Origin: Pseudoclavibacter chungangensis
GTDB taxonomy: Bacteria > Actinomycetota > Actinomycetes > Actinomycetales > Microbacteriaceae
DNA length: 64,000 nucleotides
Reading direction: 5' to 3'
Assembly: GCF_013410545.1 (NCBI RefSeq)
Contig: NZ_JACCFV010000001.1
Location: forward strand, 310,001-374,000
Position numbers and translations under genes: made by a program
The notes under the pieces: generated by a model
Databases searched by the model: none
What the model was told of the DNA's origin: nothing
Seen by the model: only the letters and a program-made list of their open reading frames with translations
Shown here: piece after piece, positions 36,205-44,643 of the stretch
Layout: each line of letters starts with the position of its first letter
Numbering within the stretch: the stretch's first letter is position 1

Positions 36205-36308
36205 TCGTGTGTGCGGTTCCGAGGCGGCGCGCGCCGTCCGTCGGTGGTTTCCGGGGAACATCCCGCGTCGTCCGCCGCGCAGCGCGGCACGGATGGGAGG
36301 ATGGCGTC

Positions 36309-37232
36309 ATGCCAGGTGAGACGGTGGCCGCGCGGGACGCCGATGCGAACGGTGGGCCCGTCCGGGTCCGCGTCGACATCGCCTACGACGGCACGGCGTT
36401 CAGCGGCTGGGCGGCGCAGCCGCGGCTGCGGACGGTGCAGGGCGTCCTCGAGGAGGCCCTGCGCATCCTCTACCGCGACCTTCCGGCCGGGCCGCTGCTC
36501 ACGGTCGCCGGACGAACGGACGCAGGGGTGCACGCGCTCGGTCAGGTCGCGCACCTCGACCTCCCCGCCGAGGCGTGGGAGCGCACGGCACGCCGCGGTG
36601 GCCGCGAGGACGCGGCGAACGCGCTCGTCCGCCGCCTCGGGGGCGTGCTCGGGGCCGATTCCGATGTCGTCGTCACGGACGTCGCACTCGCCCCGCCGGG
36701 GTTCGACGCGAGGTTCTCGGCCCTGTGGCGACGCTACGAGTACCGGCTCGCCGATCTCGACGCACCCACGAACCCGCTCGAACGCCATCGGACCGCCCAG
36801 GTGCGCCAGCGCCTCGACCTCGACGCGATGAACGAGGCCGCCGCGCTCCTCGTCGGCCTGCACGATTTCGCGGGGTTCTGCAAACCGCGTGCCCACGCGA
36901 CGACGATCCGCACGCTGCAGGAGTTCGCATGGACGCGGGACGAGCGTGGCGTCTTCACGGCCCGCGTCCGGGCGGACGCCTTCTGCCACTCGATGGTGCG
37001 CTCGCTCGTCGGGATGTGCGCGGCGGCCGGCGCGGGTCGGCTCGAGCTCGGACGCGTCGCCGAACTGCTGCACGCGAGTGAACGCTCGAACGCGTTCCCC
37101 GTGCTCGCGGCCCGGGGACTGACCCTCCTGGAGATCGGCTACCCCGAGGCCGAGCGTTTCGCGGTCCGGGCGGAACAGACCCGGGCCCGCCGCCATCTGA
37201 CGCTCGTGGAAGCCGAGCCGGGTGAGGGGTGA
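36309..37232 (+). CDS. truA: tRNA pseudouridine(38-40) synthase TruA
   Basis: Isomerises U38-U40 in the tRNA anticodon arm. 307 residues. The catalytic Asp is in TVAGRTDAGVHALGQVAHLD (about residue 65); RVDIAYDGTAFSGWAAQP opens the domain, and HDFAGFCKPR and RADAFCHSMVRSLVG follow. The ATG at 36309 has GGGAGG upstream; a nearby ATG at 36301 is out of frame. It keeps its usual place between rplQ and rplM. Confidence 0.95.
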   Translation: MPGETVAARDADANGGPVRVRVDIAYDGTAFSGWAAQPRLRTVQGVLEEALRILYRDLPAGPLLTVAGRTDAGVHALGQVAHLDLPAEAWERTARRGGREDAANALVRRLGGVLGADSDVVVTDVALAPPGFDARFSALWRRYEYRLADLDAPTNPLERHRTAQVRQRLDLDAMNEAAALLVGLHDFAGFCKPRAHATTIRTLQEFAWTRDERGVFTARVRADAFCHSMVRSLVGMCAAAGAGRLELGRVAELLHASERSNAFPVLAARGLTLLEIGYPEAERFAVRAEQTRARRHLTLVEAEPGEG

Positions 37233-37255
37233 GCGTGCGCGAACCACACGCGGGC

Positions 37256-37285
37256 TTGCCCTCGTGCCCGCGGGTCACATAGACT
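37256..37285 (+). promoter_or_regulatory. Promoter of rplM-rpsI
   Basis: TTGCCC (37256-37261), 18-nt spacer, TAGACT (37280-37285). The -10 is identical to the infA promoter. The leader to rplM is about 130 nt. Confidence 0.78.
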
Positions 37286-37420
37286 GCTTCAGTTGTCTGC
37301 GCGCTCCTGCGCGCCGTCATCGTAGTTGAGCCCTCCACAGCGACGTTCGCGGCCGTGCCGCAACCATCGCGACCGAGTGGGATCCACGAACCTCTCAATT
37401 CGAACGAAAGCAGCATTCAC

Positions 37421-37861
37421 ATGCGCACATTCACGCCCAAGGGCGAGGTCACGCGCGAGTGGGTCGTCATCGACGCCACCGACGTCGTGCTCGGCCGCCT
37501 CGCGACGCACGCCGCCGCCATCCTCCGCGGCAAGCACAAGCCCACCTTCGCGCAGCACGTCGACATGGGTGACTTCGTCATCGTCGTCAACGCCGACAAG
37601 GTCGCGCTCAGCGGCAACAAGGGCATCCAGAAGCGTGCCTACCGCCACTCGGGCTACCCGGGCGGTCTCTCGTCGCTCAACTACAACGAGCTGCTCGAGA
37701 AGCACCCCACGCGCGCCGTCGAGAAGGCGATCCGCGGCATGCTCCCCAAGAACACGCTCGGCCGCAACCAGCTCAAGAAGCTGAAGGTGTACGCGGGGGC
37801 CGAGCACCCCCACGCCGCCCAGCAGCCCAAGCCGTACGTCTTCGACCAGGTCGCCCAGTAG
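37421..37861 (+). CDS. rplM: 50S ribosomal protein L13
   Basis: Early 50S assembly protein, 146 residues: [38 protein letters not shown], and [23 protein letters not shown] 37421 follows GAAAGCAGCATTCAC; the upstream in-frame ATG at 37355 would add a non-conserved segment. Followed by rpsI, its usual partner. Confidence 0.97.
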   Translation: MRTFTPKGEVTREWVVIDATDVVLGRLATHAAAILRGKHKPTFAQHVDMGDFVIVVNADKVALSGNKGIQKRAYRHSGYPGGLSSLNYNELLEKHPTRAVEKAIRGMLPKNTLGRNQLKKLKVYAGAEHPHAAQQPKPYVFDQVAQ

Positions 37862-37887
37862 CGCCCAGAGAGACCGAGGAAATCATC

Positions 37888-38370
37888 ATGGCGACCATCG
37901 CAGAGTCCACCGAGCAGCCGCAGAGCTACTCGACCGAAACCCCCGTGTCGGAGGCCCCCGAGGCCACGCCGCGCAACCTTTCCGTCCCCGGTGCGGCCGT
38001 CGGCCGTCGCAAGCAGGCCATCGCCCGCGTGCGTCTCGTCCCGGGCACCGGTTCGATCACGATCAACGGTCGTGACATCACGGACTACTTCCCCAACAAG
38101 CTGCACCAGCAGCTCATCAACGATCCGTTCACGCTCCTCGAGCTCGCGGGCAGCTACGACGTGATCGCCCGCATCCAGGGCGGTGGCCCCTCCGGCCAGG
38201 CCGGTGCACTGCGTCTCGGCATCGCTCGGGCGCTCAACGAGATCGACCGCGAGAACAACCGACCTGAGCTCAAGAAGGCCGGCTTCCTCTCGCGCGACGC
38301 TCGCGTCAAGGAGCGCAAGAAGGCCGGTCTCAAGAAGGCCCGCAAGGCGCCCCAGTACTCGAAGCGCTAA
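37888..38370 (+). CDS. rpsI: 30S ribosomal protein S9
   Basis: S9's C-terminal tail reaches the P-site tRNA anticodon. 160 residues: about 35 N-terminal Glu/Thr/Pro-rich residues, then [20 protein letters not shown] and the family end RKAPQYSKR. The N-terminal extension is usual in Actinobacteria. Confidence 0.97.
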   Translation: MATIAESTEQPQSYSTETPVSEAPEATPRNLSVPGAAVGRRKQAIARVRLVPGTGSITINGRDITDYFPNKLHQQLINDPFTLLELAGSYDVIARIQGGGPSGQAGALRLGIARALNEIDRENNRPELKKAGFLSRDARVKERKKAGLKKARKAPQYSKR

Positions 38371-38384
38371 GCGGACGGTACGAC

Positions 38385-39749
38385 GTGGCCCGGCTCTTCG
38401 GAACGGACGGTGTACGCGGTCTCGCCAACGACCACCTCACGGTGGAACTGTCGGTGGGACTCGCGCAGGCAGCCGCCATCGTGCTCGCGCGTGAGACGCG
38501 CGAGCACGGGCGGCGTCCCCGGGCGGTGGTCGCCAGGGATCCCCGGATCTCGGGCGAGTTCCTCGCCGCCGCCGTTTCGGCCGGGCTCGCGTCGTCGGGC
38601 GTCGACGTCCTCGACGCCGGGGTCATCCCGACCCCTGCCGCGGCGTTCCTGACGGCCGACATCGGCGCCGACTTCGGCGTCATGATCTCGGCGTCGCACA
38701 ACGCGGCCCCCGACAACGGGATCAAGTTCTTCGCCCGCGGCGGGCGCAAACTGCCGGACGAACTCGAAGACGAGATCGAACTCCTCCTCGCCTCGCCGAA
38801 GCTCGCGCCCACGGGCGCCGGCGTCGGCCGCATCTCCCGCTTCGCGGACGCCGAGGACCGCTACGCGCTGCACCTGCTGCGGACGATCCCGACGAAGCCC
38901 GACGGCACACCCGCACTCGGTGGCCTGCGCGTCGTGCTCGATTGCGCGAACGGTGCCGCCGCCGGCGTCTCGCCGCAGGTGTTCACCGACGCCGGCGCCG
39001 AGGTGACCGTCATCGGCAACGAGCCCGACGGCCTCAACATCAACGACGGTGTCGGATCGACGCACCTGGGCCGACTCCGCGAGACGGTCGTCGCGCTCGG
39101 CGCCGACATCGGCATCGCGCACGACGGCGACGCGGATCGCTGTCTCGCCGTCGACGCCGACGGGAACGTCGTCGACGGCGACCAGATCATGGCGATCATC
39201 GCGATCTCCATGCAGCAGCGCGGTCTGCTCCGCGAGAACACGCTCGTCGCGACGGTCATGTCGAACCTCGGCCTCAAGATCGCGATGCGCGATGCCGGCA
39301 TCACGATGCACGAGACGAAGGTCGGCGACCGCTACGTGCTCGCGGAACTCAATGCGCGCGGCCTCGCCCTCGGCGGTGAGCAGTCCGGTCACGTCATCCT
39401 CACCGACTACGCGACGACGGGTGACGGCATCCTCACGGGCCTCCACCTCGCATCCGTCATGAGCGACACGGGCAAGACGCTGCGCGAGCTCGCCGACGTC
39501 ATGCGCGTCTACCCGCAGGTGCTCATCAACGTCCGCGGCGTCCGCAAGGACGACTGCGCCGACGACGAGCACGTGCAGGCCGCCGTCCGGCGCGTCGTCG
39601 ACACGCTCGGCGACACGGGGCGTGTGCTGCTGCGGCCGAGCGGCACCGAGCCCCTCGTGCGCGTCATGGTCGAGGCCGCCGACCACGATTCGGCCCAGCG
39701 CTATGCCGAGGAGCTCGCGGACGTCGTCCGCGAGAGCCTCGCGCTCTGA
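38385..39749 (+). CDS. glmM: Phosphoglucosamine mutase
   Basis: Converts glucosamine-6-phosphate to glucosamine-1-phosphate for UDP-GlcNAc and peptidoglycan. 454 residues. [11 protein letters not shown] opens it; the phosphorylated Ser is residue 104 in [16 protein letters not shown]; the metal loop is [11 protein letters not shown]; the phosphate-binding [14 protein letters not shown] is at the end. GTG 38385 is used, 14 nt after rpsI. Its partner glmS is 10.5 kb downstream. Confidence 0.96.
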   Translation: MARLFGTDGVRGLANDHLTVELSVGLAQAAAIVLARETREHGRRPRAVVARDPRISGEFLAAAVSAGLASSGVDVLDAGVIPTPAAAFLTADIGADFGVMISASHNAAPDNGIKFFARGGRKLPDELEDEIELLLASPKLAPTGAGVGRISRFADAEDRYALHLLRTIPTKPDGTPALGGLRVVLDCANGAAAGVSPQVFTDAGAEVTVIGNEPDGLNINDGVGSTHLGRLRETVVALGADIGIAHDGDADRCLAVDADGNVVDGDQIMAIIAISMQQRGLLRENTLVATVMSNLGLKIAMRDAGITMHETKVGDRYVLAELNARGLALGGEQSGHVILTDYATTGDGILTGLHLASVMSDTGKTLRELADVMRVYPQVLINVRGVRKDDCADDEHVQAAVRRVVDTLGDTGRVLLRPSGTEPLVRVMVEAADHDSAQRYAEELADVVRESLAL

Positions 39750-39768
39750 CACACCGCGCGGATCCGGC

Positions 39769-40698
39769 TCAGCCGTACCGTTCGCGATAGCGGCGCCTCG
39801 CTGCGGGGTGCAGCGCGATCGGTGGCGTGTCGACGAGGTTCGACGCCGTGAGGAACTGGACGCCGAGCGACTCCGTCGGGACGAGGCGGTCGGCGTCGTC
39901 GATGAGCACGTCGACGAGGGCCGTCGCGTGGTCGTCCGGGAAGTCCGCCCGCGCGAGCAGGTAGTTCGAGATGCCGATCGACGGGATCGCCGCGGGCGTC
40001 CCGTACGCGCCGGGCGGGACGGACGCCGCGACGTAGGCGCCCGGATGCGCGTCGCGGAGGGCGGGGAGCGCGGCCGTGAGGTCGACGAGCGACACGGGCG
40101 ATTCCGTCCGCACCTCCGTCACCGCGGGCAGGGGCAGGCCGCCCGACCACACGAAGGCGTCCAGCTCGCCCGACACGAGTGCCGTCACGGCGTCGTCGAG
40201 CTTGAGTTTCTCGACCTGCACCGGGTCGGGCCCCTCGGTCAACCCGAGCGCGTCGAACACGCGACCCGCCGTGAGCGCGGCGCCGGAGCGCGGGGCCCCC
40301 ACCGAGACGCGACGGCCGCGAAGATCGTCGACACCGCGGACGTGGCCGTCGGCGAGGGTGAAGCACTGCAGGTAGTTCTGGTACACGCGACCGATCGCGA
40401 CCTTCTCGCGCGCGTCGTCCGCCGCCGCGTCGGCGAGCACGATCGCGAGCTCCGCATCGCCCGAGCGCAACAGCTCGAGGTTCTCGACGCTGCCCTCCGT
40501 CTCGAGCACCGTGAGCCCACCCGGGCGGCGGTCCGAGAACGCGGCGTCGAGGAGTTCCCCGAACTGCAGGTACGTGCCACCGCGTTCGCCGCACGCCATG
40601 CGGATCCCGTCCTCGCCCACGCGGGGCGCGCAGCCCGCGAGCTGGAGCGCCGCGAGCACGGCGGCGCCCTGCAGCAGAGTCCGGCGCGTGACGCTCAC
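39769..40698 (-). CDS. TAXI-family TRAP-type solute-binding lipoprotein
   Basis: Periplasmic-type receptor of 309 residues. The signal is TRRTLLQGAAVLAALQLAGC: a twin-arginine motif plus lipobox LAGC with Cys at residue 23. The body shows the TAXI pattern GERGGTYLQFGELLDAAF, then ELLRSGDAELAIVLADAA, GRRVSVGAPRSGAALTAGRV and QNYLQCFTLADGHVRGVDDL. TAXI receptors bind glutamate or other carboxylates for TRAP permeases, but no TRAP permease is here. The GTG overlaps the sensor kinase stop (GTGA), so it may feed ligand information to the kinase. Confidence 0.85.
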   Translation of the reverse strand: MSVTRRTLLQGAAVLAALQLAGCAPRVGEDGIRMACGERGGTYLQFGELLDAAFSDRRPGGLTVLETEGSVENLELLRSGDAELAIVLADAAADDAREKVAIGRVYQNYLQCFTLADGHVRGVDDLRGRRVSVGAPRSGAALTAGRVFDALGLTEGPDPVQVEKLKLDDAVTALVSGELDAFVWSGGLPLPAVTEVRTESPVSLVDLTAALPALRDAHPGAYVAASVPPGAYGTPAAIPSIGISNYLLARADFPDDHATALVDVLIDDADRLVPTESLGVQFLTASNLVDTPPIALHPAARRRYRERYG

Positions 40699-42173
40699 GT
40701 GATCCGCTCGAATCGCACACGGACCCGGAGGCCACCGGCGACCGCGCGGTCGTAGGTGACGTCGCCACCGTTCGCGCGCGCGAGCTGGCCGACGATCGCG
40801 AGGCCGAGCCCCGTGCCGGGACGCGAGCGGTGTTCCGGGGCCCGCCAGAATCGGGTACCGAGGTGTGCGAGGTCCTCCGGACCGAGCCCCGGCCCGTCGT
40901 CGGCGATCTCCAGGACGGCGTGCGGGCCCTCCGCGCGCACATCGAGCGTGACACGGGCGCCCTCGCCCGCGTACTCCCTCGCGTTGTCGAGCAGGATCTC
41001 GACGATCTCCTCGAGATCGCTCCGACGGCACGCGAGCGAGATCGGTGCGTGGGCCCGCGCGTCGGCGGTCGTGTCCGACTCGACGGGGCCGGCGATGTCA
41101 TCGATGTCCGCGTCCTGTCGGGGGAGGTCGGCGCGTGTCGGATCGCTCGGCGCGACACGCAACTCGATGCCGCCGGCGGCGAGCCGTCGCACCGAGGCGC
41201 CGACGAGGTCGGCCGCCGAGGTCGTGTGCTCGTGCGAGGCCCCCTCCGCGAATCCCGCGCCCTTCGCACTCGCCTCCGCCGTGGCGCGGTGCTCCGCGTT
41301 CGCGAGCACGAGCATGCGGTCGACGACGTGCTCGAGCCGGTCCACGTCGTGGGCGATCGCGTCGAAGCCGTCGTCCGCGACCTGGCCCGCGTCGAAGCGC
41401 AACCGGATCGCCGCGAGCGGATTCCGGAGCTGGTGCGATGCCTCCGCGACGAAGCCGCGCTGCTGCTCGAGCGCCTCCTCCACGGCCCTCGACATGCGGG
41501 CGAACGACGCGGACAGCCGCCGCAGCTCCCGTGGGCCCGTCGGCGGGTGCAATCGCGGATTGCGCTGTTCGGCGAGCGCGTTCGCGGCAGCGTCGAGCGC
41601 CCGGACCGGCCGCAGGACCCAGTTCGTCCACGCGAGCGAGGCGGCGAGCAGGACGGCGAGCAGCAGCACGCCGACGAGCCCGACGAGCACCCAGCGCTGG
41701 GTGACGTCCGCTCGCGCCGTCGACAGGTCGACCGCGAGCACGACCGCGCCGAGCGCACCGCTCGAGCCCGTCGCGAACGGTTCGGCCACGAGCTGCTGCT
41801 CGCCGCTCCACGGGTAGACGGTCGGGAGCGTGCGGGGCGGCACCGAACGCGTCGCGGCCATCACGAGCGACCGCGTCGCGTCGTCGAGGGCGATGTCACC
41901 GACCTCGGCGACGACCTCGCCGCCGTCGTCGACGACGAGGATCGACTCCCCGTAGGTGTCGTGGAACCGGCCGAGGTAGTCGACGAGCGCCGCCGACTCG
42001 CCACTCGCGAGCGCCGCCTCGGCGCGACTCGCGATCTGGTCCATCGAGATGGACCTCGCGAGCGTGAGCTGCTGCGTCCGGGTGACCGCGATGCCCTCCC
42101 CGATGGGGACGAGGATCGACACGACCGCGAGCAGCCCGAACACGAGCAGGGGGAGCAGCACCTGCGCTCTCAC
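40695..42173 (-). CDS. Sensor histidine kinase
   Basis: 492-residue membrane kinase. Helix 1 (QVLLPLLVFGLLAVVSILV) and helix 2 (VLVGLVGVLLLAVLLAASLAW, about residues 168-188) frame an extracytoplasmic domain of about 130 residues. A HAMP segment follows. The H-box is FVAEASHQLRNPLAAIRL; N-box LLDNAREYA; G-boxes ADDGPGLG and GTGLGLAIV. The start GTG overlaps the regulator's stop (GTGA). An unusual stretch of about 50 Asp/Ala/Thr residues lies between dimerisation and ATPase domains. Confidence 0.92.
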   Translation of the reverse strand: MRAQVLLPLLVFGLLAVVSILVPIGEGIAVTRTQQLTLARSISMDQIASRAEAALASGESAALVDYLGRFHDTYGESILVVDDGGEVVAEVGDIALDDATRSLVMAATRSVPPRTLPTVYPWSGEQQLVAEPFATGSSGALGAVVLAVDLSTARADVTQRWVLVGLVGVLLLAVLLAASLAWTNWVLRPVRALDAAANALAEQRNPRLHPPTGPRELRRLSASFARMSRAVEEALEQQRGFVAEASHQLRNPLAAIRLRFDAGQVADDGFDAIAHDVDRLEHVVDRMLVLANAEHRATAEASAKGAGFAEGASHEHTTSAADLVGASVRRLAAGGIELRVAPSDPTRADLPRQDADIDDIAGPVESDTTADARAHAPISLACRRSDLEEIVEILLDNAREYAGEGARVTLDVRAEGPHAVLEIADDGPGLGPEDLAHLGTRFWRAPEHRSRPGTGLGLAIVGQLARANGGDVTYDRAVAGGLRVRVRFERIT

Positions 42174-42826
42174 GCGCCGGTCTCCAAGCGGTAGCCGTAC
42201 CCCCGGATCGTGGTGATCGACAGGTCCGGCAACTTGTGCCGGAGCGCCGCGAGGTGCACGTCGAACGATCGGGACCGCGCCGCGTAGGCATCGCCCCACA
42301 CGCGGTCCAGCAGCTCCTGTTTGCTCACGGCCCGGCCGGAGCGGCGGGCGAGCGCCGCGAGCAGATCGAACTCGGTCGGCGTGAGCGCGATCTCGTCGTC
42401 GCCGGCCGTGACGCGGCGCGCGGGCAGATCGATGCGCACGGGCCCGAGTGCCACGTGCTCGACCTCGGTGACCGTGCCGCGACGCCGCGCGACCGCATCG
42501 ATCCGCGCGAGCAGCTCGTGCATGCGGACCGGCTTCACGAGGTAGTCGTCGGCCCCGAGACCGAGCGCGCGCACGGTCGAACGTTCGTCGCCGCGGGCGG
42601 TGACGACGATGACCGGGACTTCGCTCACGAGGCGCAATCGACGGAGCACCTCGAGGCCGTCGAGGTCCTCGAGGCCGAGATCGAGCAGCAGCACGTCGAT
42701 GTCGTGGTGCCGCAGGAGCACGTCACCGCCGCGCGACACGCGCACGACGGCGTGCGTGGCACGCTCGAGCACGGTCGCGAGGGCTGCCGAGACCGACGCG
42801 TCATCCTCGGCGACGAGCACACGCAT
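42170..42826 (-). CDS. OmpR-family response regulator
   Basis: 218 residues. Receiver domain with acid pocket (AEDD, residues 6-9), phosphorylation Asp49 in VLLLDLGLEDLDGLE and Lys in DDYLVKPVR. C-terminal winged helix with LTPTEFDLLAALARRSGRAV and TTIRGYGYRLE. First gene of an operon regulator-kinase-TAXI receptor, all coupled by GTGA overlaps. ATG 42826 has GGATGAG 7 nt upstream; ATG 42835 is a less good alternative. Likely target: the divergent transporter gene 200 bp away. Confidence 0.93.
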   Translation of the reverse strand: MRVLVAEDDASVSAALATVLERATHAVVRVSRGGDVLLRHHDIDVLLLDLGLEDLDGLEVLRRLRLVSEVPVIVVTARGDERSTVRALGLGADDYLVKPVRMHELLARIDAVARRRGTVTEVEHVALGPVRIDLPARRVTAGDDEIALTPTEFDLLAALARRSGRAVSKQELLDRVWGDAYAARSRSFDVHLAALRHKLPDLSITTIRGYGYRLETGA

Positions 42827-43025
42827 GGGGCTCATCCTACGCGGGACCGTCCCACGGCCCCGGGCGGGTCGGGGCACCGCCGTCGGTGCTCCGGCGTCGA
42901 CGCACCGTTAAGGAAGCGTAAGGATGCGCGCGGCCCCGGGCCGGCGGCCGGGACACTGGTCCCAATGCACCGGGTCGGGCGTGCGACGACGCCCCCGACC
43001 CACGGGACGATCGAGAGGAACGTCG

Positions 43026-44396
43026 ATGACGACGACAACCCAGCAACCGGGCAGCCTGCGCCGCTCGGTCTCCAACACGCTCAAGGGCTCGGCGGGCAAC
43101 CTCGTCGAGTGGTACGACGTCTACGTCTACTCCGTGTTCGCCTCCTACTTCGAGTTCCAGTTCTTCAGCGAGGAGGACGAGAACTCGACCATCTACGTGT
43201 GGGCCATCTTCGCCGTCACGTTCCTCATGCGCCCGATCGGCGCGTGGTTCTTCGGCCGCTTCGCCGACCGGCACGGGCGCCGGCTCGCCCTCACCATCTC
43301 GGTCTCGATCATGGCCGGCTGTTCGTTCCTCATCGCCGTCACGCCCTCGGCCGAGGTGCTCGGCATCGGTGCGGCCGTCATCCTCATCGGCTGCCGGCTG
43401 CTGCAGGGCTTCGCGACGGGCGGCGAGTACGGCACGAGCGCGACCTACATGTCCGAGGCCGCGATCCCCGGTCGCCGAGGCTTCCTCTCCTCGTTCCACT
43501 ACGTCACGCTCGTCGGCGGTCACGTCCTCGCGCAACTGACGCTGCTCGTCATGGTGCTCACCCTGTCCGACGACCAGATCTCCGAGTGGGGCTGGCGCGT
43601 CGGCTTCGGCATCGGCGGCGTTGCGGCGCTCGTCGTGTTCTGGCTGCGGCGCACGATGGACGAGTCGCTCACCGAGTCCGCCCTCGAGGCCGTCAAGGAG
43701 GGCAAGTCGAGCGAGTCGGGATCCATGCGGGACCTGCTCGTCAACAACTGGCGCCCCCTGCTGCTGTGCTTCCTCGTCACGATGGGTGGCACCGTCGCGT
43801 TCTACACGTACTCGGTGTCGGGCCCGGCGATCGTCAAGAGCTCGTTCGCGGGCGACGACGTCGTCGCGGGCACGATCATCAACCTGATCGCACTCACGGT
43901 CCTCATGCTCCTGCAGCCCGTCGGCGGCTGGTTGTCCGACATCGTGGGCCGCAAGACGCTGCTCGTGTTCTTCGGCATCGGCGGCGTCGCCTACACGTGG
44001 TTCATCATCACGTTCCTGCCGCAGCAGACGAACGCCCTGTCGGCGTTCGCGATCCTCGTCGGGGGTTTCGTGATCCTCACGGGCTACACGTCGATCAACG
44101 CGGTCGTGAAGGCCGAGCTGTTCCCCACCCACGTCCGCGCCCTCGGTGTCGGCTTCGGCTACGCCCTCGCGAACTCCCTCTTCGGCGGGACGGCGCCGCT
44201 CCTCTACACGGCGGCGAAGGGAACCGAGCAGGTGCCCCTGTTCATCGTCTACGTGACGATCGCGATCGCCGCGTCGCTCGTCGTGTACATCTTCTTCCTC
44301 AACAACAGGGGACGGAACTGGCTCGACGACGAGAGGGCGATGCGCGAGCGCGGCAAGGGCGACGCGGTCGGAGCGGAACCCGTCGGGAGTCGCTGA
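43026..44396 (+). CDS. MHS-family carboxylate:proton symporter (KgtP-like)
   Basis: 456-residue major-facilitator permease. GSAGNLVEWYDVYVYSVFAS, the loop RPIGAWFFGRFADRHGRR and LLQGFATGGEYGTSATYMSE match the MHS group near 2-oxoglutarate permease KgtP. The C-terminal hydrophilic tail is rich in Arg and Asp. ATG 43026 follows GAGAGGAACGTCG. It faces the two-component operon, which likely controls it: this pairing suggests carboxylate sensing and uptake. Confidence 0.87.
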   Translation: MTTTTQQPGSLRRSVSNTLKGSAGNLVEWYDVYVYSVFASYFEFQFFSEEDENSTIYVWAIFAVTFLMRPIGAWFFGRFADRHGRRLALTISVSIMAGCSFLIAVTPSAEVLGIGAAVILIGCRLLQGFATGGEYGTSATYMSEAAIPGRRGFLSSFHYVTLVGGHVLAQLTLLVMVLTLSDDQISEWGWRVGFGIGGVAALVVFWLRRTMDESLTESALEAVKEGKSSESGSMRDLLVNNWRPLLLCFLVTMGGTVAFYTYSVSGPAIVKSSFAGDDVVAGTIINLIALTVLMLLQPVGGWLSDIVGRKTLLVFFGIGGVAYTWFIITFLPQQTNALSAFAILVGGFVILTGYTSINAVVKAELFPTHVRALGVGFGYALANSLFGGTAPLLYTAAKGTEQVPLFIVYVTIAIAASLVVYIFFLNNRGRNWLDDERAMRERGKGDAVGAEPVGSR

Positions 44397-44401
44397 CCCC
44401 G

Positions 44402-44437
44402 ACCGAGGGCGGTCATCCACGGGTGGCCGCCCTCGGT
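44402..44437 (+). terminator. Terminator after the KgtP-like gene
   Basis: Inverted repeat ACCGAGGGCGG/CCGCCCTCGGT (44402-44412 and 44427-44437), extended inward with G:U and A:T pairs. Confidence 0.8.
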
Positions 44438-44474
44438 GACCGGATCGTGAGGTTCAGGGGTGCACTCCCCCTTT

Positions 44475-44510
44475 TGTGCGGGCGCATCCGTCGATAGGGT
44501 GAACCGCACA
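44475..44510 (+). promoter_or_regulatory. Inverted repeat and candidate promoter before mtlA
   Basis: TGTGCGG (44475-44481) and CCGCACA (44504-44510) form a perfect 7-bp inverted repeat with 22 nt between. A TAGGGT hexamer (44495-44500) inside could be a -10, with TTTGTG (44473-44478) 16 nt before it. Candidate operator for a mannitol regulator; no regulator gene is adjacent. Confidence 0.4.
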
Positions 44511-44643
44511 ATGACGCCCATCGGGCGCGGCGAGCGCACCTCCCGACGACGGAAACGACGCCGAACCGGCGCACGCCGCCACCTACCGCAGCTCCACGTG
44601 GAACCACGCCGAGCGAGCGCCGCGAAACAGGAGAGGATCACGC

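Noticed and set aside
40755..42194. Plus-strand frames opposite the sensor kinase
   Set aside because: Repetitive Arg/Ser/Glu shadow frames; the kinase boxes on the minus strand are intact.
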